DNA from: Flavobacteriales bacterium
Lineage (GTDB): Bacteria > Bacteroidota > Bacteroidia > Flavobacteriales > UBA7312
Direction of reading: 5' to 3'
Length of the DNA: 9,761 bases
Assembly: GCA_002862585.1 (NCBI GenBank)
Contig: PKDP01000076.1
Span: 1 to 9,761, forward strand
Below, in pieces: positions 1-6,448 of this stretch. Made by a program: the position numbers and the translations under genes. The notes below the pieces were generated by a model, which did not search any database, had not been told where the DNA came from, and saw only the letters and a list, made by a program, of their open reading frames with translations. The first letter of the stretch is position 1. Each line of letters opens with the position of its first letter.

Positions 1-1033
1 ACTTAGTCGAATGGAAGATGTTGGAGGGGAAATAAATGCCTTCACTACCAAAGAGGAAACATGTATTCACTCCTCATTCATTCCAAAGTATTACGAACGC
101 TCCCTAGAACTACTAAGTGATATCATTTTTAACTCAAATTTCCCGAAAAAAGAATTGGAAAAAGAGAAAACAGTAGTTCACGACGAAATCAATTTTTACA
201 AGGATAACCCTTCAGAATTAATCTTTGACGAATTCGAAGAGCAAATGTTTAGTGACCACTCATTAGGAAAAAATATTTTAGGAACACCTAAGCATATTAA
301 CTCCTTTGATAAAAGAATGATTAATGAGTTTATTAATCGAAATTACCTCACGCATGAAATGGTTATAAGTTCAGTAGGAGACATCACTATGCATAAATTA
401 ATCTCCTTAGTAGAAAAACATTTTGCTCATATTCCTAAAAGTCAAACTAATAGAAGTCAACTTGCATTTTCTAATTATCAAAAAAAGAACATAACCGTCA
501 ATAAGAAAGGCTTTCAATCGCATTGCATTATTGGCAATGAAGCTTATGGTATAAAACATCCTAAAAAAACTCCCCTAACACTTCTAAATAATATTTTGGG
601 CGGACCAGGAATGAATTCAAGATTGAATTTGGCTGTTCGAGAAAAATACGGCTTTACATATTCAATAGAGTCTAATTATACGCCATATAGCGACACTGGC
701 ATATTCTCAGTTTATCTCGCGTCCGATAGAGATAAAATCAACAGAAGTATAAAACTAACTAAAAAAGAACTGATTAAATTATGTGAAAAACCCCTTGGCA
801 CTTTACAACTCAAAAAAGCTAAGCAACAATTGATTGGACAGATAGCTATAGGTCAAGAAAATGACGTAAATTTGATGTTATCGCTTGGAAAAAGTGTTTT
901 ACTTTACAATAAAGTTGATACTTTTGAAATAGTGAAAGAAAAGGTTGAGGCAGTAAGCTCATCACAAATTCTTGAAGTAGCAAATGAAATTTTTAATGAA
1001 GATAATCTCTCACATCTGATTTATAAAGTATAA
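1..1033 (+). CDS. M16 family zinc metallopeptidase (5'-truncated by window edge)
   Basis: This is the C-terminal part of a pitrilysin/M16 peptidase, a family that degrades peptides or processes proteins inside a clamshell of two homologous halves. The reading frame is open to the window edge: residues L-S-R precede the first ATG at 11, and the sequence there (VGGEINAFTTKE) is already mid-domain. So the ATG at 11 is not the true start, and the zinc-binding HxxEH motif lies upstream, outside the window. Counting from the ATG at 11, E52 and E59 in EKTVVHDE match the conserved glutamate pair of M16 enzymes; E59 would be the third zinc ligand. The C-terminal M16 half begins near residue 165 and contains GGPGMNSRLNLAVREKYGFTYS, cut here at its core around residues 197-219, with the conserved R and Y of the substrate-binding half. 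The stop overlaps the next start as TAATG. The family call is firm; the substrate is unknown. Confidence 0.93.
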   Translation, partial: LSRMEDVGGEINAFTTKEETCIHSSFIPKYYERSLELLSDIIFNSNFPKKELEKEKTVVHDEINFYKDNPSELIFDEFEEQMFSDHSLGKNILGTPKHINSFDKRMINEFINRNYLTHEMVISSVGDITMHKLISLVEKHFAHIPKSQTNRSQLAFSNYQKKNITVNKKGFQSHCIIGNEAYGIKHPKKTPLTLLNNILGGPGMNSRLNLAVREKYGFTYSIESNYTPYSDTGIFSVYLASDRDKINRSIKLTKKELIKLCEKPLGTLQLKKAKQQLIGQIAIGQENDVNLMLSLGKSVLLYNKVDTFEIVKEKVEAVSSSQILEVANEIFNEDNLSHLIYKV

Positions 1034-1677
1034 TGGAATTTTTACCTAAAAATATTGATGACTACGCATGTAGTCATACTCAAAACGAAAGTCCTCTCCT
1101 ATCCGAACTCAATAGAGAAACATGGTCTAAAGTATTAATTCCAAGAATGTTATCAGGACATTTACAAGGTAGAGCGTTGAGCATGTTTAGCAAGATGATT
1201 CGCCCGCAAGCGATTCTCGAAATTGGAACATATACTGGCTATTCCGCCATTTGTTTGTCGGAAGGTCTAAGAGATGATGGCAAACTCTACACTATAGACA
1301 TTAATGAAGAACTTGAGTCAATGTCATCTTCTTATTTTGAAAAATCAGGTATAAAAGATAAGGTAAGGCAATATGTGGGGAATGCATTAGAAATAGTGCC
1401 AACCATTAAAGACAACTTTGACTTAGTATTTATTGATGCTGATAAAGAAAATTATTCTAACTACTTTGATATTGTTATTGATAAAATGCCCATAGGAGGT
1501 TTTATCATAGCCGACAATGTGCTTTGGAGCGGCAAGGTAGTTGAAGAACTAAAAAGTAATGATTCGGAAACAAAAGCATTGATAGACTATAACACTAAAA
1601 TTCATCAAAGTAATAGAGTAGAAAATTTACTCTTACCAGTTAGGGATGGTTTAATGATATGTCAAAAAGTAAAATGA
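1033..1677 (+). CDS. SAM-dependent O-methyltransferase, COMT/CCoAOMT-like
   Basis: A 214-residue cytosolic methyltransferase of the Methyltransf_3 family, whose members transfer a methyl group from S-adenosylmethionine to a hydroxyl of a catechol-like or other small substrate, usually with a divalent metal. The SAM-binding glycine motif is EIGTYTGYS at residues 63-71, followed by the acidic end of strand 2 (YTIDI, 86-90). The metal site of the family is visible as IDADKENY (134-141) and ADNVLW (160-165). The C-terminal RDGL (204-207) is the usual closing strand motif. The length is normal for bacterial members. The ATG shares one base with the M16 stop (TAATG), and the end overlaps the proline dehydrogenase gene, which implies co-translation. 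The physiological substrate cannot be read from the sequence. Bacterial homologues are widespread and mostly uncharacterised. Confidence 0.92.
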   Translation: MEFLPKNIDDYACSHTQNESPLLSELNRETWSKVLIPRMLSGHLQGRALSMFSKMIRPQAILEIGTYTGYSAICLSEGLRDDGKLYTIDINEELESMSSSYFEKSGIKDKVRQYVGNALEIVPTIKDNFDLVFIDADKENYSNYFDIVIDKMPIGGFIIADNVLWSGKVVEELKSNDSETKALIDYNTKIHQSNRVENLLLPVRDGLMICQKVK

Positions 1678-2843
1678 GTAAAATTTCTTTCGACAACACA
1701 GAAATTGCTTTTAAAGCTAAATCAACTTCAGATTTACAGAAATCCTATTGGCTATTTAAGTTAGTGAGCAATAATGTATTAGTGAAATTAGGGCCGACAC
1801 TACTAAAGATTGCATTTTTTCTAAGATTACCCATCAAGTCTATTATCAAAAACACCATTTTCGACCAATTCTGTGGAGGTGAGTCAATTAAGGATTGTGA
1901 AGAACGAATTCAATCACTGGCGAAATATAACATCCAAACTATCCTTGACTATTCCGTTGAAGGCGAAAGCAGCAAAGAAAACTTTGATTTAACTGCCAAT
2001 GAAATTATAAAAACTATTGAGCGAGCTAAAGTTGATAAAAACATTCCTTTTGCTGTCTTCAAAACATCAGGCTTAGCTCGAATAGAATTATTAGAAAAAG
2101 TAAGCTCAAATATTTCATTAAATGAAAATGAAAAAAGAGAATTTGAACTTTTAAAAGATAGAGTAAAAGTTATTTGTCAAAAGGCTTATGATTTTGACGT
2201 TCGGATTTTCATTGATGCTGAAGAAAGCTGGATTCAAAATGCAATAGACGATTTAACAACTTCTATGATGAGAAAATTTAATGGTGAGAAAGCCATAGTT
2301 TACAACACACTTCAAATGTACCGATGGGATAGAATAGCATTTTTGAAGCAATCGTATGCAGATGCTGAAAATGGAAACTACTATTTAGGCTTGAAAATTG
2401 TGAGAGGTGCTTATATGGAAAAAGAGCGTGAACTGGCTGAAGAGCGTGGGTATTCTTCTCCTATTCAAAAAGATAAGATAAGCTGTGATAAAGATTATGA
2501 TTTAGCCTTAATGTATTGCATAAATCATATTGACAAAATTGCCCTTTGTGCTGGCACTCACAATGAAGAAAGCTCTCTGAAGTTGATTGATTTAATGAGA
2601 GAAAATAATATCTTAAAAGATGATAAACGCGTTTATTTTTCTCAACTTTTAGGAATGAGTGACCACATCAGTTTCAATCTTGCTAACGGGGGGTATAATG
2701 TTGTAAAATATATGCCTTACGGCCCCGTAAAACTAGTAATGCCATACCTCATAAGAAGAGCTCAAGAGAACACCTCTATTTCTGGGCAAACAGGTCGAGA
2801 ACTGAATTTAATTATTAAAGAAAAAACTAGAAGAACTATCTAA
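1674..2843 (+). CDS. Proline dehydrogenase (monofunctional, FAD-dependent)
   Basis: Oxidises L-proline to 1-pyrroline-5-carboxylate using FAD, the first step of proline catabolism; electrons normally go to membrane quinones. The start chosen here is the ATG at 1674, which forms an ATGA overlap with the methyltransferase stop and gives 389 residues beginning MSKISFDNTEIAFKAKS. An in-frame ATG at 1659 would only add MSKSK. The TIM-barrel motifs are in order: DAEES (181-185), KIVRGAY (241-247), GTHNEES (294-300), QLLGMSD (324-330), KYMPYGPV (345-352) and YLIRRAQEN (358-366). The R361/R362 pair corresponds to the substrate-carboxylate arginines of PutA. A hydrophobic, basic segment around residues 25-60 may aid membrane contact. 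There is no pyrroline-5-carboxylate dehydrogenase domain and none in the window, so the second step must be encoded elsewhere. The gene ends tail to tail with the DUF4258-like gene. Confidence 0.95.
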   Translation: MSKISFDNTEIAFKAKSTSDLQKSYWLFKLVSNNVLVKLGPTLLKIAFFLRLPIKSIIKNTIFDQFCGGESIKDCEERIQSLAKYNIQTILDYSVEGESSKENFDLTANEIIKTIERAKVDKNIPFAVFKTSGLARIELLEKVSSNISLNENEKREFELLKDRVKVICQKAYDFDVRIFIDAEESWIQNAIDDLTTSMMRKFNGEKAIVYNTLQMYRWDRIAFLKQSYADAENGNYYLGLKIVRGAYMEKERELAEERGYSSPIQKDKISCDKDYDLALMYCINHIDKIALCAGTHNEESSLKLIDLMRENNILKDDKRVYFSQLLGMSDHISFNLANGGYNVVKYMPYGPVKLVMPYLIRRAQENTSISGQTGRELNLIIKEKTRRTI

Positions 2844-3220
2844 TTACAAGAACATGTATCTTGTCCAAAAGAAAAGTTTTTGAGTTTCACTTTATCTTCA
2901 CATAATTTAAAAGACACTTCAAGGTTATCTTTTTCTACAAGATAAAGTTTACAAGGTTTAGCATTTTTGTCACTCAATTCGAAGTTAACTTTTCCGCCCT
3001 CTAAAACATCTAAGACATCAGCTTGTTCAATATCCAAGCATTGCATTAAGCATTGAGCTTCATTACTTATGTAGATCGTATCTTGGCTAAGGTGATAAAT
3101 CACTCTGTAGTCTAAACTAAAATATTGAGTGTATTCTGTAAATCTGCCTGGAAAGGCAAATCTAATAATCATAACTCCAAGAAGAACACCAAAAAAAAAG
3201 ATTCCGAATCGTCTGAACAT
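2840..3220 (-). CDS. Small membrane-anchored, cysteine-rich DUF4258-like protein
   Basis: A 126-residue protein of unknown function. Residues 5-23 form one strongly hydrophobic segment after the basic MFRR start, so it is probably a signal anchor with the remainder outside the cytoplasmic membrane; there is no lipobox. The central part, roughly 48-118, resembles DUF4258 domains: an ISNEAQCLMQCLDIE helix region (51-65), then VLEGGKVNF (72-80) and a short beta stretch. Six cysteines are present (57, 61, 90, 107, 123, 125), arranged as CxxxC, two singles and a terminal CxC. This could serve disulfides or metal binding, but the classic histidine positions of DUF4258 are not obvious. The start codon shares one base with the alanine dehydrogenase stop (TAATG), so it is likely translated with it. 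The tail overlaps the end of the proline dehydrogenase gene. The gene call is strong; the DUF4258 assignment is from memory of the pattern. Confidence 0.82.
   Translation of the reverse strand: MFRRFGIFFFGVLLGVMIIRFAFPGRFTEYTQYFSLDYRVIYHLSQDTIYISNEAQCLMQCLDIEQADVLDVLEGGKVNFELSDKNAKPCKLYLVEKDNLEVSFKLCEDKVKLKNFSFGQDTCSCN
2846..2864. terminator. Weak hairpin at the convergent gene ends
   Basis: The arms ACAAGA (2846-2851) and TCTTGT (2859-2864) form a 6-bp inverted repeat around a 7-base loop, starting two bases after the proline dehydrogenase stop. It lies inside the last codons of the minus-strand gene, where it encodes part of DTCSC. It has only two G-C pairs per stem. On the minus strand it is followed within about 40 bases by a T-rich stretch (complement of 2815-2826), and on the plus strand by TTTTT at 2877-2881. 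It is the only structure seen where both operons must end, but it is too weak to be called confidently as an intrinsic terminator. Confidence 0.2.
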
Positions 3221-4425
3221 TAAATACTGGCTATAATTAAATTAATCTCTTTATAATTGAGGTTGAACCATTGACCAACCATCTTATTTGTTAAAATTCC
3301 TTTGTAAATATACGCTCCCTGACGTAGGCCCACATCAGATGATATAACATTATCTAAACCTCCAAAATCCCCAATTCTTAGTAAAATTGGGGTAAGTAAA
3401 TTACTTAATGAATAAGAAGCTGTTCGAGCTACTCTAGAAGGAATATTTGGCACACAGTAATGAATAACACCGTACTTTTTGAAGGTTGGATTAGCATGAT
3501 TAGTTAGTTCAGAAGTTTCAAAACAGCCCCCTTGATCGATACTAACATCAATTATTACAGCACCTTCTTTCATATCTTCAACCATTTCTTCTGTTATAAC
3601 ACAAGGTGTTCTTTTGTCACCAGACCTTAACGCTCCAATTACAACATCTGCTCGCTTCAAAGCCTTAGTTAAAACTTTAGGCTGAATTATGGATGTAAAG
3701 ACTCTAGTATTTAAATCATTTTGAAGTCTTCTTAACTTGGACAAAGAATTATCAAATACTTTCACTGATGCTCCAAGGCCCATTGCCGAACGAGCGGCAA
3801 ACTCTCCTACAGTACCTGCACCAATTATAACCACCTCTGTAGGTGTAACTCCAGCAATTCCCCCCAACAACAAGCCTTTACCGTCATTAGCATTACTCAA
3901 ACACTCCGAAGCTATGAGAACAGATGTATTTCCTGCAATTTCACTCATAGATCGAATCAAAGGCATCATTCCAGAATCGTCTTGAATAAATTCGTACGCA
4001 AGACAAGTAATCTTTTTTTCAATTAATCGATTTATAAATTCTTGACTTCTGGTTGTAATTTGTAGAGCGGAAATTAATGTTTGCCTTCCTTTCATCAGCT
4101 CAATCTCTTCTAATGTTGGTGGCTCTACTTTCAAAACAATATCTGTCTGATAAATTTCTTTAGTATCATAAATTATTTTTGCTCCAGCCTCACTGAATTC
4201 ATTGTCAGAAAAGTTTGACCCTTCTCCTGCTGTAGACTCTATTAAAACCTCATGACCGTGACTAACCAATAGTTGAACGGCATCGGGTACAATGGCAATT
4301 CTACTTTCTTGAAAAGCAATTTCTTTTGGCACGCCAATGAATAATCTTTTTGATTGTTTCTTAAGTTCTAACTTCTCCTCTTGCGGCAATAGACTGCCAC
4401 TTCCCAACGATGAAATACTAGTCAT
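3220..4425 (-). CDS. ald: Alanine dehydrogenase / NAD(P) transhydrogenase alpha-type protein
   Basis: Predicted to interconvert L-alanine and pyruvate plus ammonia with NAD(H). The 401-residue protein carries about 27 extra N-terminal residues (including LLPQEEKLEL) before the AlaDH/PNT N-terminal domain starts at LFIGVPKE (28-35). Conserved residues include R42 in ESRIAIVP and K99 in IVLKVEPP, matching substrate-binding Arg and Lys of characterised enzymes. The Rossmann motif is GAGTVG (202-207), with D225 at the end of the next strand, which favours NAD over NADP. D297 in IDQGGCFE matches the catalytic Asp. The residue aligned with the catalytic His of Bacillus or Mycobacterium Ald is Q122 (SALQITT). 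I recall the same feature in other Bacteroidota members, so the family's activity may differ from classic Ald. The gene overlaps tsaE by 8 bp and abuts the DUF4258-like gene. An alternative reading is a stand-alone transhydrogenase-like protein, but no PntB partner is present. Confidence 0.88.
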   Translation of the reverse strand: MTSISSLGSGSLLPQEEKLELKKQSKRLFIGVPKEIAFQESRIAIVPDAVQLLVSHGHEVLIESTAGEGSNFSDNEFSEAGAKIIYDTKEIYQTDIVLKVEPPTLEEIELMKGRQTLISALQITTRSQEFINRLIEKKITCLAYEFIQDDSGMMPLIRSMSEIAGNTSVLIASECLSNANDGKGLLLGGIAGVTPTEVVIIGAGTVGEFAARSAMGLGASVKVFDNSLSKLRRLQNDLNTRVFTSIIQPKVLTKALKRADVVIGALRSGDKRTPCVITEEMVEDMKEGAVIIDVSIDQGGCFETSELTNHANPTFKKYGVIHYCVPNIPSRVARTASYSLSNLLTPILLRIGDFGGLDNVISSDVGLRQGAYIYKGILTNKMVGQWFNLNYKEINLIIASI

Positions 4426-4834
4426 TTAATGATAGTTTTATAATTCTTTTTTCTTCTTCAACTTCAATGTGAATACTATTAAAATCAGAAGGCAACAAAT
4501 CACCAATCACAGAAGGCCATTCAACAAAACAATAATATGAATCATTAAAATATGTGTCTAAACCTATATCAATTGCTTCTTGTTTACTATTTAAACGATA
4601 AAAGTCAAAATGATAAACCGTCTGATTTGATTCACTAATATACTCATTTACAATTGAAAAGGTCGGACTTTTCACAACATCAATTACTTTGAGATGTTTA
4701 CAAAGTAGTTTTACAAGGGTTGTTTTTCCTGCACCCATTTCTCCATAAAAAGCTATCTTTCTTGAAGAACAGTTAGCAAGAATAGCTCTACTTATTTCAT
4801 CTAAGTCTGTAAGGTTTTCACAAATCCATTTCAT
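4418..4834 (-). CDS. tsaE: tRNA t6A biosynthesis ATPase TsaE (YjeE family)
   Basis: TsaE is the essential ATPase that resets the TsaB-TsaD complex during threonylcarbamoyl-adenosine (t6A) formation at position 37 of ANN-decoding tRNAs. At 138 residues it has the normal length for the family. The Walker A loop is GEMGAGKTT (31-39). The family signatures follow: SPTFSIVNEY (56-65), YHFDFYRL (74-81) and FVEWP (103-107), with the acidic residue of the last motif acting with the P-loop. It is cytosolic. It starts 4 bp after the porX stop and overlaps the alanine dehydrogenase start by 8 bp, so it sits inside a tightly packed minus-strand operon. Its partners TsaB, TsaC and TsaD are not in the window. 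No anomalies are seen. Confidence 0.95.
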   Translation of the reverse strand: MKWICENLTDLDEISRAILANCSSRKIAFYGEMGAGKTTLVKLLCKHLKVIDVVKSPTFSIVNEYISESNQTVYHFDFYRLNSKQEAIDIGLDTYFNDSYYCFVEWPSVIGDLLPSDFNSIHIEVEEEKRIIKLSLND

Positions 4835-4838
4835 TTTT

Positions 4839-6401
4839 TTACTTAGATGACAATGTTACAATAGGAATAATCATTTCCTCTAATGAAACTCCCCCATGCT
4901 GAAAAGTTTCTTTGTAATGATTGACATAATAATTATAATTATTAGGATATGCAAAGAAGTAATCTTCTCTGGCAAAAATATATTTACTACTCATATTCAC
5001 TGCTGGCAAAAATACATCTTTAGGGCTGTTAATTTCAAATACCTCTTTTGAATTATACTTCATATTTCTACCCAGTTTATACCTTAGGTTTGTAGTAAGG
5101 TCTTTCTCACCAAGTACCTTAGTTGGTTTTTTTACAAGCACCGTTCCGTGATCAGTTGTCACAACTACTTTAGAATTATTATTAGCAATAAAAGCAAACA
5201 TATCTTTGAGAGGCGAGTATTCAAACCATGAAGTTGTTAATGACCTGTAAGCGGCATTTCCTTCTGCAAGCTCTTTTATAACTTTCATATCTGTTCTGGC
5301 ATGAGAAAGCATATCAACGAAATTATACACAATAACGTTAAGTTGATTATTCATCAAGTTTTGCATATTATCTACTAACCTCCGACCAGCATCAATATTG
5401 GTTATTTTGTTGTAGGACACTTTTAAGTGACCCTTACCAAGTCGTTTCATTTGAGCTTCTAAAAACTCCTTTTCAAATAAGTTTTTACCCCCTTCATCAG
5501 TGTCGTTTTTCCACCAATCCTTATGCTGCTGCTCCATATGTAAAGGAAGTAAACCAGAAAAAATAGCATTTCTTGAATATTGAGTAGCTGTTGGAAGTAT
5601 ACTAAAATAGAGAGACTCGTCTTCAATTCTAAAATCATTCATCAGACTTGGGTGAATCATCTTCCACTGATCATACCTTAGATTATCTATAACAATAAAA
5701 AAAGTAGTTTTATCCTCATTGAGCTCTGGCAATACTGAATGCTTAAAAATCTGATGTGACATTAATGGCGAATCTTGAGATTCAGGAAACCACGATTCGT
5801 AATTTGATTTTATGAACTTGAAAAACTGAGCGTTTGCTTCAGACTTTTGCATTTCAAGAATTTGCTTCATACTATCATCACCTGATTTTTCAAGCTCTAA
5901 TTCCCAAAAAGTAATTTTCCTAAAAAGTTCTTCCCATTCTTCAATTGACAAATTACCGCCAAGTTTTATGCCAATATCCCTAAACTCTTTTTGGTAATCG
6001 GCATTGGTTTTTTTAGACACTAATCTATCACTATCAATATGTTTTTTAATAGATAATAGAATTTGATTGGGGTTAACCGGCTTTATTAAGTAGTCGGAAA
6101 TTTTAGAGCCAATAGCCTCTTCCATAATACTTTCTTCCTCACTTTTTGTAATCATTATCACGGGAAGATTGGTGCGCTTATTTTTTAATTCTAATAATGT
6201 TTCTAAGCCTGATAGGCCAGGCATATTTTCATCTAAAAAAACTAAATCAAAATGATTATCATCTAATAATTCAATAGCTGAAACGCCATTATTAGCAGTT
6301 TGAATGGAGTAGCCTTTTTCTTCCAAAAACATTATATGAGGTCTCAAAAGGTCAATTTCATCATCCACCCACAGAATCGTTATCTTATCATTAAAATTCA
6401 T
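4839..6401 (-). CDS. porX: PorX-type response regulator with PglZ domain
   Basis: A 520-residue two-domain signalling protein. In Bacteroidota, PorX works with the sensor kinase PorY and an ECF sigma factor to control type IX secretion genes. The receiver domain spans about 6-125, with acidic residues D13/D14, phospho-acceptor D57 (FLDENMPG), T85 and K107 (LIKP). A helical linker follows (about 125-215), and then the PglZ, alkaline-phosphatase-like domain (about 230-520). The probable metal and nucleophile residues are all present: D239 in VIDNLRYDQW, T271 in LPTATQYSRN, D363 and H367 in VDMLSH, D417/H418 in TTDHGT, and H502 in FQHGG. PorX homologues are reported to be zinc-dependent phosphodiesterases acting on oligonucleotides. 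There is no DNA-binding domain. It is the first gene of its operon and is transcribed divergently from the HD phosphohydrolase. No type IX secretion structural genes are in the window. Confidence 0.95.
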   Translation of the reverse strand: MNFNDKITILWVDDEIDLLRPHIMFLEEKGYSIQTANNGVSAIELLDDNHFDLVFLDENMPGLSGLETLLELKNKRTNLPVIMITKSEEESIMEEAIGSKISDYLIKPVNPNQILLSIKKHIDSDRLVSKKTNADYQKEFRDIGIKLGGNLSIEEWEELFRKITFWELELEKSGDDSMKQILEMQKSEANAQFFKFIKSNYESWFPESQDSPLMSHQIFKHSVLPELNEDKTTFFIVIDNLRYDQWKMIHPSLMNDFRIEDESLYFSILPTATQYSRNAIFSGLLPLHMEQQHKDWWKNDTDEGGKNLFEKEFLEAQMKRLGKGHLKVSYNKITNIDAGRRLVDNMQNLMNNQLNVIVYNFVDMLSHARTDMKVIKELAEGNAAYRSLTTSWFEYSPLKDMFAFIANNNSKVVVTTDHGTVLVKKPTKVLGEKDLTTNLRYKLGRNMKYNSKEVFEINSPKDVFLPAVNMSSKYIFAREDYFFAYPNNYNYYVNHYKETFQHGGVSLEEMIIPIVTLSSK

Positions 6402-6448
6402 ATCTTCAACGAGATTTATAAAGGATTAAAATTACAGTTATTTTTTAA
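6402..6448. promoter_or_regulatory. Divergent intergenic region between porX and HD phosphohydrolase
   Basis: These 47 AT-rich bases are the only gap between two divergent operons, so promoters for both are expected here or within the neighbouring 5' coding ends. On the minus strand TAATTTTA (6434-6427) matches seven of eight positions of the Bacteroidota -7 box TAnnTTTG, but no TTG lies at the usual distance. On the plus strand TATTTTTT (6439-6446) also resembles it but sits too close to the ATG to be credible. The palindrome TTTATAAA (6415-6422) lies near the centre. Promoter presence is inferred from gene arrangement and no element is certain. Confidence 0.45.

Noticed and set aside
11..13. 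ATG at position 11 as the true start of the M16 peptidase
   Set aside because: The frame is open to the window edge and residues before this ATG continue the M16 domain; the HxxEH motif must lie upstream.
3737..3985. An 82-codon plus-strand open frame inside the alanine dehydrogenase gene
   Set aside because: It lies wholly antisense to the conserved Rossmann-fold region, its translation resembles no family I know, and AT-rich genes often leave such antisense frames.
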